This document shows positions 55,501 through 64,000 of a stretch of 64,000 nucleotides of DNA, in pieces. Origin of the DNA: Lentinula raphanica (Eukaryota; Basidiomycota; Agaricomycetes; Agaricales; Omphalotaceae); contig JANVFP010000014.1 in the NCBI GenBank assembly GCA_027919835.1, forward strand, positions 1,116,001 to 1,180,000, in the 5' to 3' direction. The position numbers were made by a program, and so were the translations under genes. Within the stretch, counting starts at the first letter, position 1, and every line of letters starts with the position of its first letter. The notes under the pieces are model-generated. The model searched no databases, was not told the DNA's origin, and saw only the letters and a program-made list of their open reading frames with translations.

Positions 55501-56705
55501 GAGTTCAGACTGATAATATTACCACTGGCTGGAGGAACTTGAACGCGTGGCATATGGAAAAGACGAGGAATAGAAGCTGAGGTACGGGAAACACCAACGA
55601 CATGAGCAGCAGGCTGGCGAGACCGAGATCGCATAGGAGATCTTGGTCCTGGTTGATTAGACGAGTCGGAGGGAGATTTTTTCGCTTGCTTGGCTGCCTC
55701 TTTTCTGATTTCTTCGCTTTGATTAGGACAAGTCTTGAGATGATTCAACAACGTTGATCCTGCAGGACGAAGAATCACACGTCCTTTGGTCTGGCGGCTG
55801 ACCACGGGACGTGCCCAAACTAGGTGTAATGTTATCGAATAAGATCAAACATATGAAGAAAATCACTCACTCTCTGTTTCTACTTGTTCTGCAGTTCTTG
55901 CTACCTCAAGAAGGCCATCCGCTACTTGGCCAAGTTCCCTTGCCATTATATCTCCAACTTCTGCTTGAAGACACTGGATGCAGAATACCTTTGGACGCAG
56001 CGTATCCTTTCCGCGGAGATTCGGGTTGTAAATTCCACTTGTATCACCAGTCGACCGATGCTCCCAACGTGGGTGATCTTTGAAAAATTTGCGAGCCCAG
56101 CTGATTGGGCGATCTCGATCAGATGCAGTATCCATTGGACAACGTCGGTGGGTAAGAGGATCAAGCAAAGCCTGAGGAAATAATGTCTCTTATACTTGCT
56201 TGTATCTATCAGAATTGTAGTCGGGTCTTGAGTAAATTCACCAGTTATGTATGCAGAGATGATACAAGAAGCGCAGAGCAATCAAATTATCTGACCTACA
56301 ATACTGAAAGCTATGAATTTTACCAACATGTGTTCGGTACAGAAAGATATCGCTGGGCGGTACATGTAATGTTAACGCAGTGTGCTCAGATCAAAGTTGA
56401 ACCTACTTACATCCGCTTCATCCACGAAGACCAGCAGTAAAGTGTGTATGAATGTACACAGATAAGATGTTAGCGGACACACGAGAACCTCCTACAGGAT
56501 GATCGGGTTGTTGTACGAAGTGGTGTAAGATGAAGTAGAAAATCAGAAATTGTATCGTGCATCGATAAGGAGAGCACCGGTAGCCGGAACATTAGATTGC
56601 CGGCAGGTCAATGTCATTGACTTTGACCGGCGGTCACTTACTAAGCTGACACGTCAATGTCACTGTCAATGACATTGACCTCAAGTCATTGACTGACCAT
56701 CACTG
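52514..56705 (-). mobile_element. hAT DNA transposon
   Basis: 4,192 bp with ends CAGTGATGGACAG and CAGTGATGGTCAG (inverted) and a perfect 8-bp target duplication CCCCTGAT (52506-52513, 56706-56713). Both ends have several copies of GTCAATGAC/GTCATTGAC within 100 bases. A TGCGGATTGACC word occurs three times at 52800-52950. The transposase frame looks intact, so it may have been mobile recently. Confidence 0.92.
52990..56135 (-). CDS. hAT transposase
   Basis: Spliced minus-strand gene from MDTASDRDRPISWARKFF (56135) to a stop at 52990. Exon 1 (55871-56135) and exon 2 (55143-55819) together form a BED-type zinc finger: CIQC, then LLNHLKTC. Exon 3 (54960-55079) has QGDGWTGLNHTH with a catalytic Asp. 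Later exons have VSDASGESRKGRRML, CYAHQ joined to INLIVGDYF across an intron, and TRWTAHY. The C-terminal dimerisation domain reads NSASCERLFSVFGN and LTELKMHIRDEH. A last exon (52990-53335) is acidic at its end. I found no stop within the joined frame. It cuts and pastes the element in the nucleus. Confidence 0.88.
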
Positions 56706-56935
56706 CCCCTGATAATGTTGAGGATCTAGTATTCGGAGCAATCCCTAAGATCAACATATCTGAGGATCCTGAAGTCACATTCAATACTTCAGCTGAAAAG
56801 GATACAGATCCTCCGGATCTGAAGGCTGCAGAGTCCGGTTCTAATGATGAAGCACCTGAGGATGACAATTCTGAGGCAGGCCCACGTCGTAGTCGAAGGA
56901 TCTCCTCATCAAACTGAGTTAGACCAACGGATCTA

Positions 56936-56950
56936 TTTAGTTTGGGGGAG
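56936..56950 (+). other. Polypurine tract 1
   Basis: TTTAGTTTGGGGGAG, identical to the tract before the LTR at 28073, lies 20 bases after the pol stop. The LTR sequence expected next is not there. Confidence 0.7.
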
Positions 56951-57125
56951 TCCGGTCATTGATCTTTCGAAAATTCTATCTCAACATGCTCGAGGAAGTT
57001 GGTCATCGACTGAATTACCTCAAAAACTACCTAATACGTTACTTGACTGCATATCAGGTATGAAAATAGGTACCAGGACAACGGGAACGAATGGATCTGG
57101 TGTTTCAACTACTTCAGACATCTAC

Positions 57126-59106
57126 CTAAGGCGCGGAATGTGGAGGAAGTGAAGGATCTAGGCGTGCTAGCTGTTCTCTATCACCTTGTGGATCACCCCT
57201 GGGTGGCATCATAAGGGGACGAGTGTAGGGTGTGTAGGAAGGAACGACAACCACTTCCTCGCGAGGATTGCTGTCGTCGTCAACGTTCAGGGGCTGTTTC
57301 ATGCGGAAAGCCTTCCTGGCGTTGTCAATAATGGCCTGACTTGCCAACCCACGTCGAGCGTAAAACCTAGCTTTGATGGAACAGTCGAAAAGCTGATTCT
57401 GATGGAAGTTAACCAAGGCATTGAACTGTGCCTCGGTATAGTTGCTGTACTCAGCAGCGTGGCTATGAGTGATATCTTGAAGGAGACGGACGAGGTCCCA
57501 GTTTTTGGAGTCTCCAGGGTCGCCTGTGAAGATGATTAGCTCAGATACCACGTCCTAGAGACAGTTCAAACGCAAGACAACATGCTAAAGCAATAGATCT
57601 AGTGATCCTTGCTGCTCTGTGATAAATAATAGAGCGAAAAGAAGAGAGGATCTGTTGGAAATGACTCGAGGTACTTACAAGTATCGGCCAGATCTAGGTA
57701 GACCTTGGTCCTCTTGGTCTGTTCCTCTCCGGTCGCCAGGGGCTGAACGATAGTCTCAGGTCCAGCAGTGGTAGAGTAAGGCTCAGGATTCACTGAAGTC
57801 TCGGCGGATCCTGCTGCCCCCACGTCTTGGTCCTGTCGCTTTCGTTTTCCCTTGCCCTTTGAAGCCTTCGCAGTCTCCTCCTCAGCATTCGTCCCCTTGG
57901 CCTTAGCCTTGGGTTTGGGTTCCTCTTCCATCTAAAGAATCGTCAGATCTATTCGTTTTGAGTAGATCTAAAGGTACTTACGATGATATCCGGGTCAGCC
58001 ATTGGCTCAGGAGTCTCCTCGACGACCTTAGACTTCTTTTTGGACTTGGACTTAGACTTAGCCTTGGGAGACGCCTCTTCTTCACCTGCAACGTCCTCCA
58101 TCTGAAGATCTTCATCAGAAACCGTTAGATCTATCAAGTGGAACGACGTACAGGGCTATCTTGGTCAGCTACTTTGACGGGAGTGCCCTTTCGATACAAC
58201 TTAGCACGACGTTCGGCTCAATAAGCAAGAATGGCGTAGGCTGCAATGCCATCACAGCCTGTACTTGCCTGTTGACGACGAAGGAAGGCAGTAGTTCCCT
58301 TGGGACGGGCCTTACGTGCAGCAGCCTCGTCTTCAGCTTCGGCGGCGGCGAGATCTGCTTCCTAACTCGATGGATCAGTACTTCGGATCGACTCGACGAA
58401 CAGATCTACTCACAATTTCTTCCATGAACTTCTGTTCAGCGTCAATGGGCTCGACTGAAGCACGTTCCATGGTCTTTTCTCTGGCCTTGGACGATTCCTT
58501 GCCTTTGGTCTTTAAAAATTGATCAGATCTATCGAAGGGACAAAGTTATTCGAAGCAATACTTACTCCTGGAGTCGAGTTTTTGACTTCCTTTGCAGCGG
58601 CTTTGGCCTTCTGCATTTTGGCTCGTGTGGTGGAACGACGGATCTTGACGAGCTCGTCGAGGAACAGTTCCATCCTGGAGTCTTGTCCACCCTCATTCTT
58701 GACGTTGGGGTAGAGTCTGCCGGCCTCCTCTGCGATCTCAGAGAAGGCCATGATGCCGATCAAGGCTTCACTCAAGGCCTCGTACTGTTGCATGTACGAT
58801 GTGTTGAGACTGGCAGCCTCCTTCGACACCTTAAGGGACTGGAAAAGTCGTCAGAAGTCTGCTAATGAACAGATCTAGTCATGAAATACATACAATGTGT
58901 TCATAGGCAGATTTTACATCAGCCATGATCGCTTTTCTCGTCGAAGTCTGAAGCTTGATGGATCCTTGTTGATTGATAGCAGCACTGAATCCTAGGGTAC
59001 GATCTTGACATAGTACCTTGACCCAGTGTGCTGCATCGTCAGCCCAGTCCTCAAGCTCGGACTCCAAACGAAGGGGAGTGTTGGAAAATTCGTGGTTGGG
59101 CGCCAT
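57126..59106 (-). CDS. Antisense spliced gene next to retroelement pol, unknown function
   Basis: Start MAPNHEFSNTPLRLESELE (59106). Eight exons join with introns of about 50-55 nt and regular borders; the last exon (about 57126-57545) begins DVVSELIIFTGDPGD and ends PSLPPHSAP. The predicted protein is about 500 residues: a helical N-terminal part, a helical middle (EALSEALIGIMAFSEIAEEA), an Ala/Lys/Glu-rich linker with KSKSKSKKKSK and KGKGKRKRQ (likely nuclear targeting), and a compact C-terminal domain (NWDLVRLLQDIT, YTEAQFNALVNFHQNQ). No named family. Its 3' end faces the pol 3' end, and its start lies 90 bases before a second polypurine tract. Six of its seven introns contain AGATCT. It appears intact. 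Confidence 0.65.
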
Positions 59107-59194
59107 ATTTTTGTTTGGGAGTTGGATCTACTCGGATCAGTGCTGTTTTATATGAAAAACTTTCCTTGACTGAGTCAGCAGGGACTGCTGAGCT

Positions 59195-59209
59195 TTTAGT
59201 TTGGGGGAG
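59195..59209 (+). other. Polypurine tract 2
   Basis: A second TTTAGTTTGGGGGAG, followed by GGGACACTGTGTTTCG. The sequence after it still has frequent AGATCT but does not match the LTR at 37844; it could be a diverged LTR. Confidence 0.55.
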
Positions 59210-59918
59210 GGGACACTGTGTTTCGAAAATTTTCAAATTTTAAAATTTTACGAAGTCAGTGATCTAAGTGAAACAAGCATGTGGGTAACATGTATAGCAC
59301 TAGATCTGAGGCCGACGTAGCTCACATTAGTTGCCCAAAGGATTAAGAGACCTTAGGACAGTGACCACCAACATTTTTATAAGCGAAAGGCACGAAAGAA
59401 CGAATGGATCTATTCGTGTTTTCTGCATATACTCACAGATCTAGGGGTCCTGTAACAAGGGATACACTAGATCTGTTCATTTCTCTTACAAAGAGGTTCA
59501 ATAGGGTCAATGAAACTCGTATTTCAAAGACTTCTATTAGAGACTACTTTAATAACACTACGAAGGATAGATCTATAAACTTCATGAACTCAGTGGGCTT
59601 ATAGTGGTTTTCTCACGAGGTTTCAAGATCAAAATGGCCAAAGGCCATGCATTGGATCAGACTACAGAGGTGATACCTAAGTGTCTGTAAAGATGTAACA
59701 AAATGAGACCACGAAGAGGAGACTACATAGGCTACGATAAGTGATTGAAGAAGATTTAGTCCGTATGTAGTGACCCTAAGGGTCTGTAGATGAGTCCGCG
59801 GATTGAGATATGTACCAATAAAAAAAAGTGTCCTGTCCAAGAAACGTGCACCGTCGAACAGATCCGCTCAAACGAAACCATGTACCCAAGAGATCTGAGA
59901 CGGAAAACCTAGGATTAC
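59210..59918. other. Possible diverged LTR; no gene
   Basis: AT-rich start (TTTTCAAATTTTAAAATTTT). There are four to five AGATCT words and ATGGATCTATTCG, as in the LTRs of this lineage. No counterpart elsewhere in the window. Confidence 0.35.
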
Positions 59919-60560
59919 TCAAGGTTTCTGCTCGTCAGAGACCAGCGTGGTTGGTTCATCAGGCTTTACAGTAGCCTCAGGGTCCCAGTTGGAGGCATGC
60001 ATGGCTGAATACGTTTTCGTTGGTTCTACAGCTGGAGACTCGACTGGTGCGGATACTGCTTCGCTCGAAGTGGAAGGATCTGAGGAGGATTCGAGCTTGT
60101 GCTCCTTCAGGAAGTGCTGGAACTGCTCGATCTCTTCAGGTTTCTCGAGATACGCGGAGAGGTTGCATGACAAATTCCAGTTGAAGAACGTGGCCAATAA
60201 GGTCGCGTCATCGTAGCTTAGCTTGTCGTCTGGGTGTTCTTTGGCCCAGGCTGAGAGAACCACGTTGGCATCCAGTCCAGCAACCTTGAGGTCGCGGACC
60301 AGGTGTGCGAGGTTGTAGCCAGCCAGGTTGAACATGTCTTGAGCAAGTTCCTGGGCGCGGAAGTATCGATCCAAGCCTGCCTGGAAACGGGCAAGGGCCA
60401 AGGAGTAACCTAACGACGATGAACGGTGAAAGTCAGTGCTAGGGAAATGCGAAACGCCTGAAACTACTTACTGCCTGGAAGAGACTGTACTGCTTTTGGA
60501 AGTTCCTGCAATAAATCTGATTGCAACTCCAAATGAAGTGCGCTTGGACAGGTTCTGTGA
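59919..60560 (-). CDS. Small unknown spliced gene or gene fragment
   Basis: Exon 1 (about 60475-60560, SALHLELQSDLLQELPKAVQ) joins exon 2 (59919-60415, SLALARFQAGLDRYFRAQE) through an intron GTAAGTAG...GTTAG. The product is mostly helical (LAQDMFNLAGYNLAHLVRDL, YDDATLLATFFNWNLSCN), then a Ser/Pro/Glu tail. No start codon is visible in exon 1, so an upstream exon is likely missing. Family not recognised. Confidence 0.45.
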
Positions 60561-61829
60561 GACTGTGTGCATCCCTGACAAGGACCCCCGAGACGCGAAC
60601 CTGCTGTACAGGTGTTAGGTGATCGTACACTCTAACCTTCGAATACACCTGAGTTCGACGGCTACGAGTTAGTCGTCCAGAGAAACGGTGCAAGAGCTGC
60701 TAAGCAGAATGTCTTATGCCGATAATCGGGACCTGGAAGGACTTGCTATGTCCTTGGTTGTGAGACTTGGTCAGAGAATACAGAAATTAGAGAGTTCAGA
60801 CAATGTTAGAGGAAATAATGATCAAATAACTGGAATAACCGATCTGAGGATACAGGCAAGTACTTAGGGTTTTTATAGGTATTTGGTAGGTAATATATAA
60901 AAGGAAATGAATATAAAAGAATGTCGGTCGCGAGTCGAGTCAACGGGAGTAAGGAGGACTCGAGTTGACTCGAGGAGCGCCGGGACTCTAAGTCCTTGAT
61001 GAATAGAAGTAAGGATGACTCGGATCGATGTGAATAGCGTCGATCCGGTCATGGAATACAAGTTTGGAGTAAGCAAAGAAATACAACCGCACGAAACCCA
61101 CCATTCCGCGTAGAGGAAGCGAAACAATCGTGGCAGCCAGAATCAGGGACCGCGGTCGGGAGCTGCGAAGGGAATCAGTGGAAACGTCAATGATACGTAC
61201 GTGAGGCGACGAAAGCGTAATCTAACAGAAATTCGCGGAAGCGTAGGAAGGATGGGTGTTGAAGGTTTTCGGTTCCGGAACTCCTGGAAAGCAGATCGTC
61301 GTAGTTAGGCTTGAATAGAACAACAACGATAAGGGAGGATATGAGGTGACCGGGTCCGAGGGATTTGAAGTAATGGCGAGTCATTCGTGCAGGCAATGAC
61401 TCGCCCAATGTAGTTAGCTCCGTAAGATGATGAGAATTGGTAAAGAGGAGCGGGACCGCCGCTTTTGCATCTTCTAAGCCCTGTCACGTATGAATGGGAC
61501 CGCGACATTACGCACCCGGAACTTGAAGGGTCGAGTATAGCCAAGGCCAAAAAGCTGTTGCCAGTTCAGGGTATTTCGGCGGTGAAGTATCGCGATGGGA
61601 AGGAGGAACCCGCAGAAAGGCAGAGCCGGTACTTCTAGAAGAACTAGGTCTCATTAAGCGGCTAACGCGTTAGCAAAACCGCGGAGTGAAATGAGGATTC
61701 AGAACTAAAGGGACCGAGTTTTCTGGAAGGAAGGAATGGTCGTCCAAGGGAGGCAAGTTCGAAGGAAGTGGAGGAAAAGAGCCCGAGGTGTCAGCGGACA
61801 ATGTCTACTGACGCTCTAGGGTAGTCTAA
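60561..61829. other. No gene supported
   Basis: G-rich plus strand with only short overlapping frames. A few GACTCGAGTTGACTCG-like inverted words around 60930-61030. Nothing named. Confidence 0.5.
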
Positions 61830-62175
61830 TTAGTGATTGTAATCCGTTCTACAGAACGGATTACGCACGAGCGTTATCTTGGATGGCAGACCGTTTCCTC
61901 GCGGTCTCCATCCCTTAGATGTTCCCTAGATTTCCTGGCATTTCCCTAGATCCTAGTTATGCGTCCCGTTGGCGTCCAGAATGGAGGAGAACAAAAGGAT
62001 AACGTCGAAAGAGGAAGGATGAAGGTGGAGATGGTGGAGGTTGAAGAATAAGAGGCGAAAATGCCTTTAGCGCCGAATAAACGCCAATTCGGCGATGGTT
62101 CGGCCATCGGCTGCGACGCTGAAAATCCGTTAGGACCATCCAGGAAAAAGGACGAAAAATCAGGAAAAATTGGGG
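61830..62175 (-). mobile_element. Helitron-like 3' terminal region (minus strand)
   Basis: Reading the minus strand: a perfect 10-bp stem GTAATCCGTT/AACGGATTAC (61855-61864 with 61839-61848), 5-nt spacer AATCA, CTAA at 61830-61833, then T. The 340 bases before it match the order of blocks at 1420-1813, including TTTTTCCTGATTTTTC. It abuts gene copy A at about 62176 in the same orientation. Confidence 0.55.
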
Positions 62176-64000
62176 GTGGGTCTCGTTACGATTCATAACA
62201 ACAGGTGAGACCACGTACCTGGCACGAAATGCAGTCGAGGGAGGGAGCCAAGTCGGGATCGGAAACGGCCATGTCTGAATCATCATGCACCAGACGGCGC
62301 GAGACAAGGTGACCGAAGCGGCCTAGGTTGTCCAGTGAAAAGGTGACTCCACCTACGGTCAGGAAGGCGCTCAGTTGCTTGAGCTCATCGTCGATCGTCC
62401 ACGGTGAAGAGCGGAGGATCTGCATCTCGGGGCGACGCTTGAGACCAGAATCCTGCTCCACTAGATCTGCAAATGCTGTCTTAACCTGGAAGTTTGGGTT
62501 CGTTAGGAAGAGGGAGTGATGATTCGTCGTGTCGAGATCGTTATGTTCCAATAGAACCTCAGGCTCCATTGCCACATCTTGCATTGCTACCAATGATTTG
62601 GAACCCTTGGCGGTCCTAGTAGGAGCGGCATCTGCAACTTGAGGAGGCGGAGACTCCTTGGTAATCTTGGCGGAAGCAGTGGATGTTTTGGCCTTCTTAG
62701 GCAACGGTTCTTGCATTTCCTAAGGGAGAAGGGATCGTTAGCAACGGAGCAAGGTCAAGACGTGATAAGGGAACTTACCACATCCGCGACAGGAGAGGAA
62801 GTATCCCGCTCACGTTTCATCGGCTTAGAGATCGGTCTACTGGCAACAGGAGGACCGACCTTGGCAGTTGAAGTCTTGGAGTGTCGAACCCGAGGGCTGC
62901 TGCGAACGGGGAACTCTGGAAGTAAGAAGGAAACGTCAGTGAGGGTCAGAAAGGTTCAGGGATGGCTGAGCTTACCATTGGAGGCCTTGGCCTTGCCCTT
63001 GCCTTTAGGAGCCTTGAAGACGTCCTTGGCGTCCATATCCTCAGAAACCTCGGTTTCACCATCGTCTTCAACACCTAGATCTAGTGCGGGGGATGCAGGA
63101 CCATTGTTTTCTTCCCTGGGAGAAGCAGGGCCTTCATTCTCGAAGTCCTCGTCCTCGAAGGCGTTGAGAAGTGGGCTAGCAGGAGGAAGATCTGCTACTC
63201 CACTAGGATCAGGCAGCAAAACTGTACCAGTGACAGGATGGTGAAGAACGTTGGAGGCTGCGCCAGCCTGAGCGATGGTAATAAGCAACTGGCCTTCGTA
63301 GGTCGAGGGGTCGAGCGGCAAAGGGATGGCAAGTGAAGCTGCGTTGTGAGAGGGACCTTTTATGGCCTAATACGCGACGTTAGTGAAGGAAGGATCTGCG
63401 GAATAAGACTGTGTACTTACGCGGGTCTTGTTGCGTAGAGACTTGTCCACACCCAGCCCTCGTCGAGTGTCCTCATTGTAGACCTTGGTTGCATATTCGG
63501 CCTTCGTCAGGATCTTCTCGCAGAAATCACAAAAGAGGCAGATGAAGCGTAACGCGAACAAAGGGCAGCATCGGGTCTTGTGCCAAAATATCCAATAGTA
63601 ACCCTGCGACGCGTCAGTCGAAGCCCTGGGGTGGAAAATGAAAACTTACCAAGGCACTGGTCACCATGGGATCCTTGAGCATAGAAAGGAGCACGTCCTT
63701 AGTCTTGGCTTTAGGACCGTCCATAACATCAGCAAGAGCATCTTGCACGACATTGAGAGCCTGATAAAGCATGAATCCTTCTTCGCGGCATATCGCTCCT
63801 CGACTGAAGTCCTCCACGAACTGAACGAGCAGTTCGGGATAAAAGGTCTCGGGGACCTGGCTTTTATAGCCTGGAGTAGGCGAATTAGGGAATGTGGTCG
63901 GTTCTGGGTCGGAGTAAAGTTTAAGAGAGAAGGCAGAGTCGAAAGAGTTGTTATGAGAAGGCCAGGCTTGCCGAAGGATGTCGCATTCACGCTTGGAGGC
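62176..64000 (-). CDS. Host gene family copy A, partial at both ends
   Basis: Minus strand, entering from the right edge of the window. Exons: to 63651 (CDILRQAWPSHNNSFDS, FYPELLVQFVEDFSRGA), 63422-63604 (GYYWIFWHKTRCC, ICLFCDFCEKILTKAEY), about 62975-63365 (LPPASPLLNAFEDEDFENEG, FKAPKGKGKAKA), a short exon (PRVRHSKTSTAKVGPP), and 62217-62720 (EMQEPLPKKAKT, NPNFQVKTAFADLVEQD, GRFGHLVSRRLVHDD, PSLDCISC). After CISCQ a normal intron begins (GTACGTGG). It runs 40 bases into sequence shared with copy C and is then replaced by the Helitron-like end. No stop or shift is seen in the visible exons. Unknown function; the basic PKKAK stretch suggests a nuclear protein. Confidence 0.6.

Larger units (their letters stand above)
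48605..56917 (+). pseudogene. Reverse transcriptase-RNase H-integrase of the AGATCT-lineage element, split by a hAT
   Basis: Open from 48605 to the insertion at 52514 and continuing from 56714 to a TGA at 56915-56917. Reverse transcriptase: KWFCVVKKDGTSLRLVHSL, KLPMGWTNSVPIF, YIDDVPVRG. RNase H: LSVDSSWMG, SKRELYGLKLAL, HVKGVTHGPDGLSRR. Integrase: HDALGHKGVF and CQACQ (HHCC), then VHIDTMFM, VSDNAPQM and NSQANGKIERAH with the D, D and E. The C-terminus past the insertion is acidic and ends RRSRRISSSN; no chromodomain. It starts with GTG in its frame, so the true start must be by frameshift. Removal of the hAT and one CCCCTGAT restores DTPDNVEDL. Confidence 0.88.
37844..56952 (+). mobile_element. 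Large Ty3/gypsy-like retroelement, AGATCT lineage
   Basis: 5' LTR, primer site, gag, protease, reverse transcriptase, RNase H and integrase are in order on the plus strand. All reading frames are intact once two later insertions (42589-48142 and 52514-56705) are removed. A polypurine tract follows at 56936. No matching 3' LTR directly follows; an antisense gene and a second identical tract at 59195 come next. The hexamer AGATCT is strikingly frequent throughout. Confidence 0.85.

Noticed and set aside
60900..61050. GACTCGAG words as a transposon terminus
   Set aside because: No pairing over more than about 10 bases and no target duplication.

Overview
The window looks like a transposon-dense chromosome segment of a filamentous basidiomycete, probably an agaricomycete. 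The grounds are many short introns of about 45-57 nt with GTRNGT...YAG borders, an alpha-1,3-glucan synthase remnant, a fungal GIY-YIG/T5orf172 gene, a 2OG-Fe(II) dioxygenase of the TET/JBP-like kind, and several Ty3/gypsy lineages. No rRNA gene, intact tRNA gene, CRISPR array or bacterial-type operon was seen.

Layout. 1-1.8 kb: a small palindromic element and a Helitron-like 3' end. 1.83-6.16 kb: a 4.3-kb DNA element (TIR CACTTCAGGCACCCACC, 8-bp target duplication, long inverted arrays of a GGGTAGCCCA word) carrying one spliced gene of unknown function. 7.0-7.6 kb: a foldback element enclosing telomere-like TTAGGG repeats. 8.3-12.05 kb: a 2OG-Fe(II) dioxygenase gene with complete catalytic residues but two stop codons and a MITE in one intron. 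12-18.5 kb: decayed host genes, a 408-bp triplication, a GIY-YIG pseudogene, and fused remnants of a glucan synthase and an oligopeptide transporter. 19-27.8 kb: copy B of a host gene family, broken by palindromic MITEs and by a gag-only LTR element with very similar LTRs. 28-37.6 kb: an LTR fragment, a decayed chromovirus interrupted by an inverted solo LTR, copy C of the gene family, and a host gene split by a 1-kb foldback. 37.8-56.95 kb: a large Ty3-like element with complete gag and pol reading frames, split by a second gag-only element (AGGAC duplication) and a hAT transposon (CCCCTGAT duplication). 57.1-59.1 kb: a spliced antisense gene between two identical polypurine tracts. 59.9-64 kb: a small gene, a second Helitron-like 3' end, and copy A of the gene family running off the window.

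Four things stand out. (1) A family of palindromic elements with CATCAG ends makes arbitrary 2-bp target duplications, confirmed by reconstructed empty sites inside this window. (2) The palindrome AGATCT is strongly over-represented in one retroelement lineage, including introns of the antisense gene beside it, but not in the transposons nested in it. (3) The CACTTCAGG elements share ends but carry different subterminal words, and one has a gene of its own. (4) Several broken genes have stop codons best explained as CGA to TGA, a sign of cytosine deamination at CpG. All counts and alignments were made by eye.
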